Below, piece by piece: positions 1-9,733 of a stretch of 64,000 bases of DNA. Source of the DNA: Branchiostoma lanceolatum (Eukaryota > Chordata > Leptocardii > Amphioxiformes > Branchiostomatidae); contig NC_089722.1 of NCBI RefSeq assembly GCF_035083965.1, positions 27,798,642 to 27,862,641 on the forward strand, given 5' to 3'. The notes below the pieces were generated by a model. It searched no databases. It was given only the letters and a program-made list of their open reading frames with translations, and was not told where the DNA came from. The position numbers were made by a program, and so were the translations under genes. Each line of letters opens with the position of its first letter. The stretch's first letter is position 1.

Positions 1-1767
1 CATCAATCCCAAAAGCATGTGTTCTGTGCAAAACTAAGTTTTCGTGGTAACTCTTTCATTGTTTCGTTCATAATTTCCAACTAATATTCCATTATGGTGA
101 CATTTTCATTTCTCAACTTGAATGTTATGAATAGCTTTATGTTTTATCATTTTGGAAGACACTGTCATTCTTTGATGGCAATATTAGAATATTCCCTTCA
201 AGTATTCTGCTACATGTAATGTATCAAATCTAACTAGTTCTACATATTGACATGTGATATTCCTTCCATTGCAAATATAAGACCCTGCGCACACAGTGAC
301 AAGAAATTGTCTAAGTGTTAGAAACTGCACAAAAGACTGCACGAGTCTCATGATAGTTTAATCTCATACTACATAGCCTTCTGTAGGGTATGTCACGTGC
401 AGTTTCCTAGAATTGTGCTTCAATAACAGAACTAGACACTTTCTCTTATACAGCTGGGGGAGTGGAGGGATCTGAGTTGAATCTAGGGCAGTCCGACGTC
501 CGGGACCTGAATGAGTGTTCACTGATTTCGAGGTTTAGTGGGTGTTCATTAAATGTTTTTATTGACTAATTTTCCAAAAACAAAACGGTAAGACACGTGG
601 CACATTTCTTAGTTTTAAACATCCAGTAACTATGTCACTGGCTGTCTGATTCCGCTCAGCGCATATGGGAAATAAATATATTCAAACACATTTAATGAAC
701 GTATTTAGGGTCATGATGGCTGCCCTGCATTTAACCGACACCTCTTTCCACTCTAGCATCGTTAAAAGAGAAAGTGTTAAAAGTTCAATAACTTTCATTA
801 TGTTAAATTCATCATGTATCTGGATATACAGATATCATGTATTTGTATATCATCTGCGATTTCAGCCTTTCTAAAAGCTGGACGTGGGTAAGGAGAACCG
901 TGATCTTCACTTCAACTACTCTCATGTCACGGCCCCCCAGCAAAACTTCTGTTGTATTATCCAGTCTAGATCTCTAAACAATAAGCTTTATTCCATACTG
1001 GATATGCAAATAACAAAAAATTTATCTCTATTTCTCTCTTTAGATATTTATCAAACTATTCTGCGATAAATAAAGTTTCAGCAGAAAAGGACATTTACTG
1101 TGTATATGTGTGTGGTCTATTCAACATGACTCATTCCAGTGCCAATGATATAGCAACAAATTTTCTTTTCAAAAGCAAGCATAGGAACTGATGTAAGTAC
1201 GGACACCAAGGTGTGACTTATCATATCAATACTAGTAGCAGTACATGTACTATGTAGACTTCTCGAGGTCAGTTTTATTGAAAAATGGGAGGAAGCCTAC
1301 TGTTCAATCTTTTGCACCCGGGAAAGAGCTATTATATAGAATATCTTTTTGTACTGAGTCGAGTCGTAGCCCAACCGAATAACGGTGAAACATGTTTTAA
1401 TTTGATATTGTTTTATTTCTTTTCCAATCTATTTTGGGGGATTGCACATATTCTTCAGAAAAAAAGGCGTGGCAGGGGCACGACTACTGCGACACGTGCT
1501 CACTTCCGGTTCTATTACGCATGTGTCAATGATCATGTCATTGGAACAAACCATTACAAAGTTTTGGCTGAAATTACACCTTACCAGCAGGCAACTTGAG
1601 TCATATTTGCGCATATAACCAAAACTGGCGAGCAGAGGTGACTTGAGATTCGGATCAGAAATGAAAGGAAAGTGATTTTTCTTCTTTCGCATTGGTTGGA
1701 CAGCCGACAGGGAAGCGTCTAGAACAATCAGCTTTATGTTTCATCCGACTTAACCAAATGTCCCTTT

Positions 1768-1851
1768 AGCCTAGTGGCCTAAGCCTTGGCTTTGATCCGC
1801 CAGCACAACCGCCGAAAGCGGGAGGTTGACGGTTCGAATCCGGCAGGCGGA
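1768..1851 (+). repeat. tRNA-derived SINE fragment
   Basis: The stretch contains a good polymerase III A-box (TAGCCTAGTGG) and a perfect B-box (GGTTCGAATCC). The two are further apart than in a normal tRNA gene, and no full cloverleaf can be folded: a 6/7-bp acceptor-like pairing closes only about 56 nt and leaves out a D-arm. It is best read as a decayed tRNA-derived short interspersed element rather than a working tRNA gene. Confidence 0.35.
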
Positions 1852-2533
1852 ACCCTCCCACTCAGTTTTCAGACTCGTCAAAAAGCTAGAGGCGTAATTA
1901 ATTTAATCGTATCTTAATTAACTTAACCTTAACAATAAGATAAATACCTAAATAGGATAGCAAAAGAAAAGACTCGCCATAGTTTCCTAAACGATGTCTT
2001 ATCCTTAAAGCCGGTTATAAGCTGTGTATAGATCTACCATGTTGCTTGTATTTGAACACGACAGTTCCCCTTTATCAATTCCACTTCCTTATCTAACGGA
2101 AAATGTGAATATTATTGCCCTAAATAGTCATTTTTGCCGTTTTTGCCGTTTGTAAAAACTTAGAATTGAAACATAATCGTTTAAATCTGTTTTAAAAACA
2201 TTTTGTTTTAGCAGTGCTGACTCATATACACTGCTCTTAAGTTTTGACGAAAGTTTATAGATTATCCCTCACAGCAAGTCAATACCATCAAGTATGAATT
2301 TTGTCTATAGCTAGTTCATAAAAGTCAATTTGAGTTTAAGGCCAAGAGATTTTTAAAAAAGAGACTTACCATGTTTGTTTAGGTGATTTGCTCCATAAAT
2401 TCTGCTTTGTCCACCGCGGAAATTCCTAAATGGAAAAAGCTGAGTTTCCGCATTTGGCCATGCATATATAAGTGCTTCTCCATTTTACTTGTGGCTGGTG
2501 TTCCTTCTTGTTACAAAGTGCCTCGCGCGTAAG

Positions 2534-2549
2534 TTCCCGCCGGCGGGAA
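2534..2549. promoter_or_regulatory. Palindromic double E2F-type site
   Basis: A perfect 16-bp palindrome, TTCCCGCCGGCGGGAA, forms two back-to-back copies of the E2F core. It lies about 65 bp downstream of a TATATAA (2465-2471). No coding exon was recognised downstream, so which gene it would serve, if any, is unknown. Confidence 0.35.
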
Positions 2550-2996
2550 AACTGCGCATTTACTATTGACGATTGATTGGTCTTAGACGGATAATGTTAC
2601 CCACCTGGCACACATGATCTGTCATTGGTTGCTATTCTTGAGCATAATAGGGTTGTGGCACTAGTAACACGAGCACGTATTGCTCCAACGTATTGATTTC
2701 CAAACGTACGGACAGGCCGAGAAGTAACACCAAGCCGTGCCAGGTGTTTAAAGGCCGGAGCAAGCATATACTTAAGTGAAGAGAAGTAGTTGTAATATGT
2801 ACGCTCTCTAATTAGTCCACAGACGGCCAAGACACAAAGTCACCACCTAAACAGTACACATTCCTCTCTTAGATCACTAAAACTAAACGTATACATAACT
2901 ACTGTCATGTAAGCCCCTAATTCACGAACATCATCTTCGACATGAAATGAATGCTCATCTATTGTCAAAATAAGTTCGTTAGCTGTTTTAACTAAC

Positions 2997-3090
2997 TAGC
3001 CTGGTTGCCATCCGATTACTACCGGGGCTCCTACAATCGCTACCCTGAAAAATCTTCAGCCTCGGTAGTAATCGGATGGCACCCAGGCTA
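2997..3090. mobile_element. 94-bp MITE, TAGCCTGG family
   Basis: Inverted terminal repeats of about 30 bp begin TAGCCTGG and end CCAGGCTA. They are flanked by an imperfect 9-bp target duplication (TTAACTAAC at 2988 and TTAACAAAC at 3091, 8 of 9 matching). It shares its terminal octamer with the element at 14739-14823. There is no coding capacity, so it is a non-autonomous DNA transposon. Confidence 0.75.
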
Positions 3091-4558
3091 TTAACAAACG
3101 AAATAGCTACTGGCATTTGCTAGTTAGCTGGCTACGTTTTGCTTGTAACCAATGACACGATTTAATCTATAATGGCTTTGATTTGTTGTTGCGTTGTTAT
3201 GGTCACACAGATATTGGCTTAACGTATTTTCAAGACGTATTTTCCTCATCACCTTCGCTACTGTTACACAAACAAGTACCACTCCTTTTGATCCCTTTGA
3301 GACTTACTTAAGAGTACTGTATCGCAAATGAAATGGCCAAGGTCTTTTCATTATGTCTTTCTGTGGCGTGTAAAGCGAGTGTACGGTCAAATGCACGTGA
3401 ATACTGACCGAGGTTTCCCTTTGAGAGTTTCCATCACGCTTTTCTCCTGAAGGAGGGACATAAGATAACGTCTACCCTTTTTTTGTCGTCAAATTTGATT
3501 ATCATATGGCCTATCCACAGGCCTTTACGGGCCTTTACTAAGCTAGAATAGATCAAGTCCAAAGGTAATGTCAGGTTGGACGAGCTAACTTTTAGCCGTC
3601 GAATTGACAAAAACGCCCTATGATGGACTTTCTTTGCAAATGACACGAAGCCAACGCGGTACTCGAAGATCCCTGCTACCATTTCATGCTCAACTTAAAC
3701 TTCTAGCGGTGCCAGCTTTTTCAAAAACATTCCTCGTTCCGTCATGCATGTATGAACGGTTTTTCTCTGGTGTGAAAAAATACATCTTAAATGTCCTACA
3801 TCACTAGCTATAGCGATTAGGAATGCAAACAAGTTAGACGTACATTGCCGTATTGTGCAGAAATCTTTATTGTACATAGATGACCCGTAAGGCGGGATAT
3901 TCAGCTTTCCAACATTCTCACATGGTCGATCAAACATTGCAATCTATAGACAAACACTACAAACAAGACTTCGATCCATAACTTTCTCCACTGTACCACG
4001 ATTTTCACATTATTCACAATCTTGTTTCATATCGTGTATTGTAGTTACTTAAAAAAATAATTGTGTCCCTGATAGACCGATTCTGGGTGTTCATCAATAC
4101 AGTTCAACGAACAATAGACAATAGATTGAATGTCGGCTATAAATGCTTTTAGATGTACCCTCACATTTGTAATATCTCCACTTCAAGGTGGCTACAACAG
4201 CATTATTACGAAGTACATATACAGAATGTTCATCTGTGTTGATAGAATTCATTCTGAACACAAAACCAGCCGTTTTGGGTACCAGGAGTTTAAAAAAAAA
4301 ACAATATACATAAGGGTTAACAAGTATCAGTCAATTGAGACGAAGGACGCCATTACCTATTTGCAACCTTTGATTCACTTACTTTACTTTGATCTGCTGC
4401 CGAGTTACGAGTTTTATCTGTTTAAAGTGACGTAATAGATGCCGTGGATCGTTCATTCCTTGACAAAGACTGGTGCTGTACAATCGAAAAGTCAAGCTTT
4501 TACTAGCGTTGGAAATTACAATTAAAAATAGATCCTGGTTAAGAGTGAGCTAATTTGT
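3091..4558. other. Spacer downstream of the ApeC gene
   Basis: This is probably 3' flank and untranslated region of the minus-strand ApeC gene. A minus-strand AATAAA lies at about 3866-3871, but no polyadenylation site can be fixed. No exon, RNA gene or clear mobile element was recognised. Confidence 0.4.
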
Positions 4559-7500
4559 TTAAGAGTAGTAGCAGTAGTGAATCCGGTGGTTCCTGCCGCC
4601 GTTACCGTACGGATAGGCGCCGTAGTACCCGTTAGCGTTGTCATCGTCTTCATCATCCCACCTGAACCACTCATCACGGACTGACATGTCTGCTACCTTT
4701 GGGAAACATGAGGGCATAGAACGGTCAAACAAGTAGCACACTTGCTGTTTCTTTTACACTCTCATAATACAAACAACATGACATCCCTTGATAGAGACGG
4801 GGGACGCCATAGACTTTCTGCAACTTATAATCCACTGCTCACCGGGCGAGGCACGTGTTTCATCTGCATATCAAACTGACGTCATAGTAGCAGTGGATTG
4901 TTTAGTCCTCGAAAAAGACTGGTGTTATTCAAACGAAAATTTGTATGACTCAATTTTCCCTTCTTAGACATTGATGACACAAAATCAGTTTCATCTTTGC
5001 CTAAAGTTCTGCACACTTATGCGTATTGCCAGATATACTTTCCAATTTTCCTATCTTATTCTTCCAACCACTACTAGATCAACTATAACTTTTTTTATTG
5101 CATTCATGCTAAGATAGCATTGATATTTCTAAACAAATTATGTTTTCATTAATTTGAACATTTTATTGTAAACTTACCCTTTGACATCCAGCTCTAAAGC
5201 GGAAGAGATAGAAGGGTCTGCGGCTGGGCAGGACGATGGGCGTGGTTGCGCTCCCGTCGCCACGGCAACAGTACTGGATCTCCGTGTTCCTGTTGTATAT
5301 CCCGTCAGGCAACACGCCGCTTGCGTGGTTCTGATTGTCGTCATCTTCGTCATCCCACTTCAGTTTGCCCCACTGGAAACCTTGGGAAAAAAAGAAGATG
5401 GTCGACACATGACGTCACAAACCGTTTTTCCACCAGCAAGTGTTGAACTAAGACACAAAATAATCGTTTTTCTTCGTGGTGCTCTCATGCAGCCTATGGT
5501 ATGGACAACATCACACATAACATAAAAATATCATTTGTCATATAGGGAAGGGATCCCTCTCAAATGTTTGAACTTTTTGATGTCGTATTGTTAGTATGAA
5601 CTGATCTAGATCTCTTCCGAAAGATACATGGACTCGTGTTTCATTTTTTTCTGATATGGAATATACATGACAGTACAACACTCACCAGCTGGGCAGTTTC
5701 CCTTCTTGAAGATACAGTAGTTACCGGCTGGCCAGTTCCCTTCTCCCATGCTGGCTTCAGTCTGAAAAATATATTTTCGTTGATATATTGTATCAAGATA
5801 TGGCTGTCGCAAATTTTAGATATGACAATAGCTATACAATTTTTTGTAAACTGTAATCAAAAGATTATGCATCACCCAAACAAAAGGAGGAAACTATTTT
5901 AATAGTTTTCTAAAAAACAAGATGGCCGACCTATGACGTCACAAAACAACATGGCGACGCCCACTGACCCAAGGGTAAAGCAACCTTCACCTTCATGCAA
6001 AACTTTTGATCCATGTTCCCTCCGTATCCGCCGTCGAAGTGAATCCCGCTGCTCCATTGGTTACTGTTGTCGTCATCTTCGGTGTCGTGGTGACGTAATC
6101 CGTCGCGCCACCTAGCGTTCGCAGCTACAGGGCAGCCGGTGTTGGTCCTGGGGAGACCGTAAGAACCCCTGGGCCACTCTAATAAAGAAATAGAGCAAAA
6201 TACAACAAGATGGTTCATTATATGTAGATGAAATATTCTAAATATTAGATGTATTGATATATAAAAATCGGATATACCTAAAGAAAAAAGATACTAGGCT
6301 ACATTTGGAACGTGTACATCCTCAAAACAAGGTCGACCCTCAGTCGGCCCATGACGTCACAAATCAATTAACACGGGTGACCTCAATACGAAACTGCCAA
6401 AACATACAAAGTGGTTGAACACACGGTGCTATCAGTGCAGTGGACTAGCCCCCTGATGTAGTATCAGTTGTTCCAAAGAAACTTCTTGGGCTAAGGAAAG
6501 TCAAACGATGATTGCATGGGCGCCCTGTGCACCATATAGTGTGTAAAGGAGTTTTGTGTTCGGCTCACCTTTAGTGTAGGGCAGCAGGAAAACTCTCTGT
6601 TCCTCGATCCTGGTGTTTGCTGTGTCGATGACGTCAGCCACCTCCTGTAGGCTCCTGTTCTTGATGTTGAGTGACGTCACCCAGGCGGCGTACCCTGCCA
6701 CCTGGATCGAGAACGTGAAATCTAGGAACTGGCGAACCTGCAAATAATGCAGAGAAAAAAATTTAATCTGTGACAGAATCTTAATCTTAGTGTAGATAAA
6801 AGCAATATTCAAAATTATTCTCAAATTGCCAGTAACAGTGCTATGTAGATATAGAAAGACAATTCAAACTCTACAACTGGATAAAATTCGGAGATCTAAT
6901 TCCGGCCGTTTCGAGTGACATCCATCACTCTTCTTCAGCGTCACTAAAAAGTGTTTTGTAGAGTTATAGTGTAACATATAGTCAGACCTATATGGAAATA
7001 ACTTACATAACCTGCGTATTGGAAGCCTATATGACACTACCGATTACACTGCCTACTTAATAATAACTTGTAAGCTAATAGCAGAGGTATTCTATATTCA
7101 GCATAATATAATTCCTCACCTTGGGCCAGTATTGGTCCGACTGCCCATCCAGCGTGCTCTCGTACAGAACGAAGAGCGAGTTTCGACCGAAGAGTCCGGA
7201 AGATCCGATGATCATTTCATGAAGATTGTGTAGAACCTATATTTGTGAAAAGAAGTGTGTTGTATTGATAACTTGTCCCCCATGGAAATATACTTATTGG
7301 ATGGCCGACACATGACGTCACTGAAACCAACATGGCGGAGCCCACTTCCTTAAAGGAAGGTAAAGCAGTTTTATCCCCCGAAAATCAAACAAAATGGGTG
7401 TCACCACATGGTGGGCTCTGGTTTGAATACAATTTTGTAAACCAGTTGTATTCTGGTAGATTAGTCCCCTATGATGTGCATTTTGCATGTAGTTCGCTAT

Positions 7501-8255
7501 ATCTTATACTATCTAGTTAAACCCAATCGTAAAAAAATCTTACCTGTCCTGCTCCATCGTCGTCCAGTGAGAGGACAGCATCGGCCCACTCGTTCGCCAG
7601 GTTGGTAGGTACCAGCTCCCCGTTGCTACCCGGACTCAAACGTCTGTCCAAGAAGTCCAGGAAATATTCCAACCTCTGAAATAACAAGCCCCAAATCATG
7701 AAAATCCATTCATCCTGGCTTCTTTGAGTCATCCTGTTTCAAAGGTTGTAACAAAAAGACGTCTGTAGTTCAAAGAAAAACCGTTTGGAGGCCAATATTG
7801 ATATCAGACACAAGCTAACAACACCTCTCCCTTTCCATATCCTTGTACATCCTTTAAAAAAGAAAGAAAGTAATGATAAATAAAGGTGTCTATACCTGAA
7901 TGTCATTGCCGTAGAGAACAGCGCCCTCTAGCCACTGCTGCCCGAACCGCAGTTGGCCGATGGCGCGCTGGAGTGCGTCGACCTTCCTGTCAAGGACGTC
8001 CAGTTTCCGCTGGATGTCTCGGAGAGCTTCGAGCTGGTCTTGCTCCAGCTGCTGCGATTTGCGCCGCCCGTACTCCTCTATCCCCTGCTGCAGTAAATTC
8101 ACCGCTATGGGGATGACTACTGCGAGGATGGACCTCCTGTTTCTGGGCCGACTCACCTCTTGGTCAGACTCAGAGGCCTTCAGCTCGGCCGGAGCGGACT
8201 GAGTTTGGCATATTATCGATAGAATGAAGACTCCGGCGAGCGGAGCGAATTTCAT
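4559..8255 (-). CDS. Secreted ApeC-domain protein with helical N-terminal half
   Basis: Eight coding exons, all with GT-AG introns and matching phases: 8255-7896, 7675-7544, 7236-7120, 6737-6569, 6178-5991, 5761-5686, 5380-5178, 4696-4559; 460 aa. Residues 1-21 look like a signal peptide. A furin-type RNRR|S at 38-42 precedes a hydrophobic stretch (43-54). Residues about 65-258 are predicted mostly helical, with a heptad region near 65-105. Residues 261-460 match the apextrin C-terminal (ApeC) domain: WPRGSYGLP start, three acidic (D)DEDDDN/TEDDDN motifs, LPDGIYN, YCCR and a final YCYY, with eight cysteines in all. ApeC proteins are invertebrate secreted or intracellular molecules; those studied in amphioxus bind bacterial cell-wall material. 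The domain call is strong. The role of this architecture is inference: extracellular microbe recognition or membrane interaction. I do not recognise the N-terminal half as a named family. Confidence 0.88.
6907..6938 (-). repeat. Hammerhead-like motif of a Penelope-type repeat
   Basis: On the minus strand the sequence reads CTGAAGAAG, a 5-bp stem closed by a short loop, then CGAAACG. This is the CTGANGA...GAAA arrangement of hammerhead ribozymes widely spread by Penelope-like retroelements. It sits in the intron between coding exons 3 and 4 of the ApeC gene, on the transcribed strand. The flanking ACTGGATAAAATT recurs at 16180, so this is a dispersed repeat. Self-cleavage is not shown. Confidence 0.4.
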
Positions 8256-8501
8256 GGTGAATCCTTTCACGTTCCTTTCTGTATAACAAAGGAAAAGATA
8301 ACAGAAAAGTTAGTAATTATCGGCTTGAGAAGGGAATATGACTGTCAGGGGCTTTTTTGTAACGATTAAATGATTCATCATTTGATGTTTTCAGATTGTA
8401 TGTCAATTCTGATTGTACAGTTTTGTTATGGCTGGGAACTTTGATAAGAATCCATTTACAATTGAAACTGCTATACAATAAGAAAATAGCCACAGACGCC
8501 C

Positions 8502-8673
8502 TACTCTCCAAGCAGAGGAGGGGTTCCGGCCGGTTTTTGACGCGAGTTTAGGCGTTTTTGTCGGACTTTCTTCTTTGTCATTTTTGTGTGTGTGTGCACA
8601 AAGTAGAAAGCCCGACAAAAACGCCTAAAACACTTCAAAAACCAGCCGAGACCTCTCCTCTGCATGGAGAGTA
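8502..8673. mobile_element. Foldback MITE, TACTCTCC family (copy 1)
   Basis: A 172-bp near-palindrome with ends TACTCTCC...GGAGAGTA, containing GGCGTTTTTGTCGGACTTTC and its reverse complement. A shortened relative lies at 21223-21350. It sits in the 5' intron of the ApeC gene and encodes nothing. Confidence 0.75.
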
Positions 8674-8865
8674 CAAACGCACAGTCTTGAAGCCTGCATG
8701 ACTAGCTAACTTCATGAATTTCTGAAATGGGACCGACACATGCTATACAAGAGATGGCGGTGTATCAAATAATTTACATTGATAACAGATGGAACGAGGG
8801 CCAAAAAAAACATGTATGTCGAATGCTTCGATTCGAAGCCTTATAGCATGGGTATACGTACTTAC

Positions 8866-8950
8866 GTTGAAGTTTTTCTGGTGCGGTGCGAACTTGGTCG
8901 TCGTCTCTTGCAGGTCTACCTGTATCACCTTTGCAAGCTCGCTTTATATA
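8866..8950 (-). promoter_or_regulatory. TATA promoter and non-coding first exon of the ApeC gene
   Basis: On the minus strand TATATAA lies at 8950-8944. About 80 nt downstream a consensus donor (AAC|GTAAGT) ends a candidate 5' exon at 8866. A matching acceptor (TATACAG|AAAGG) at 8280-8279 opens the exon containing the start codon at 8255. The transcription start should be near 8915-8920. The start codon was chosen because it begins directly with a signal peptide and is the first ATG after this acceptor. Confidence 0.6.
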
Positions 8951-8963
8951 CCATTATCTAATG

Positions 8964-9382
8964 ATTACGTGACGCCTATGCAAAAAAACAAGTCACATGC
9001 AAAAACACACTAAACAACAAGTCCGACCCTTCTGGTATATACACAGGAAACGGAGATTTTACTTTACCAAAGGTTTGAAATACAGGATGCTTATATCAGC
9101 AGTTAGGGCGATTTCCGGTGCAAGACGCTATATCAACAGTTAGGGCGATTTCCGGTGCAAGACGCGGATGTACACACGTACTCACGTGTTGATGGTTGCG
9201 TGACGCCTATGCAAAAAAACAAGCCACATGCACAAGCACACAAAAACACAAGTCCGACCATTCTGATACATACACAGGAAACGGAGATTTTTCTGCTGTC
9301 GTTTGCAATTTACTTTACCAAAGGTTTGGAATACAGTTTGCTTATATCAGCAGTTAGGGCGATTTCCGGTGCAAGACGCGGA
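8964..9382. repeat. Direct duplication of about 230 bp
   Basis: Two direct copies begin GTGACGCCTATGCAAAAAAAC at about 8968 and 9201. Each runs through a CACAGGAAACGGAGATTTT block to GTTAGGGCGATTTCCGGTG. The last motif occurs three times (about 9103, 9141 and 9354), so the first unit has also been partly duplicated internally. The second copy has a short insertion after GGAGATTTT. It lies just upstream of the ApeC promoter. Confidence 0.75.
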
Positions 9383-9410
9383 TCGATCGATGTACACACG
9401 TACTGACACG

Positions 9411-9733
9411 TTACCTCAGGTCAATGATGTTGGACTCACGTACTGACGCGTTACCTCAGGTCAATGATGTTGGACTCACGTACTGACGCGTTACCTCAGG
9501 TCAATGATGTTGGACTCACGTACTCACGCCAATCACGCGTTACCTCAGGTCAATGATGTTGGACTCACGTACTCACGCATTACCTCAGGTCAATGATGTT
9601 GGACTCACGTACTCACGCATTACCTCAGGTCAATGATGTTGGACTCACGTACTCACGCATTACCTCAGGTCAATGATGTTGGACTCACGTACTGACGCGT
9701 TACCTCAGGTCAATGATGTTGGACTCAATGTTT
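9411..9733. repeat. 40-bp minisatellite, 8 copies
   Basis: Eight tandem copies of a 40-bp unit containing TACCTCAGGTCAATGATG, nearly identical. One inter-copy segment is longer by about 9 bp. Each unit carries an AGGTCA nuclear-receptor half-site on the plus strand. The array starts about 460 bp upstream of the ApeC gene's TATA box. Confidence 0.9.

Larger units (their letters stand above)
1..2996. other. Gene-poor left end
   Basis: I see no exon here with coding character and good splice sites; the open frames are short and unsupported. Contents of note are a tRNA-like repeat near 1768-1851, a TATATAA at 2465-2471 and a perfect palindrome of two overlapping E2F-type sites at 2534-2549. A distal 3' or 5' part of a gene lying outside the window cannot be excluded. 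Confidence 0.5.

Noticed and set aside
1768-1851. Functional tRNA gene
   Set aside because: A- and B-boxes are present, but no cloverleaf with D-arm and anticodon arm can be formed.
9411-9733. CRISPR-like array of direct repeats
   Set aside because: The units are contiguous 40-bp minisatellite copies with no unique spacers, in a eukaryotic genome.
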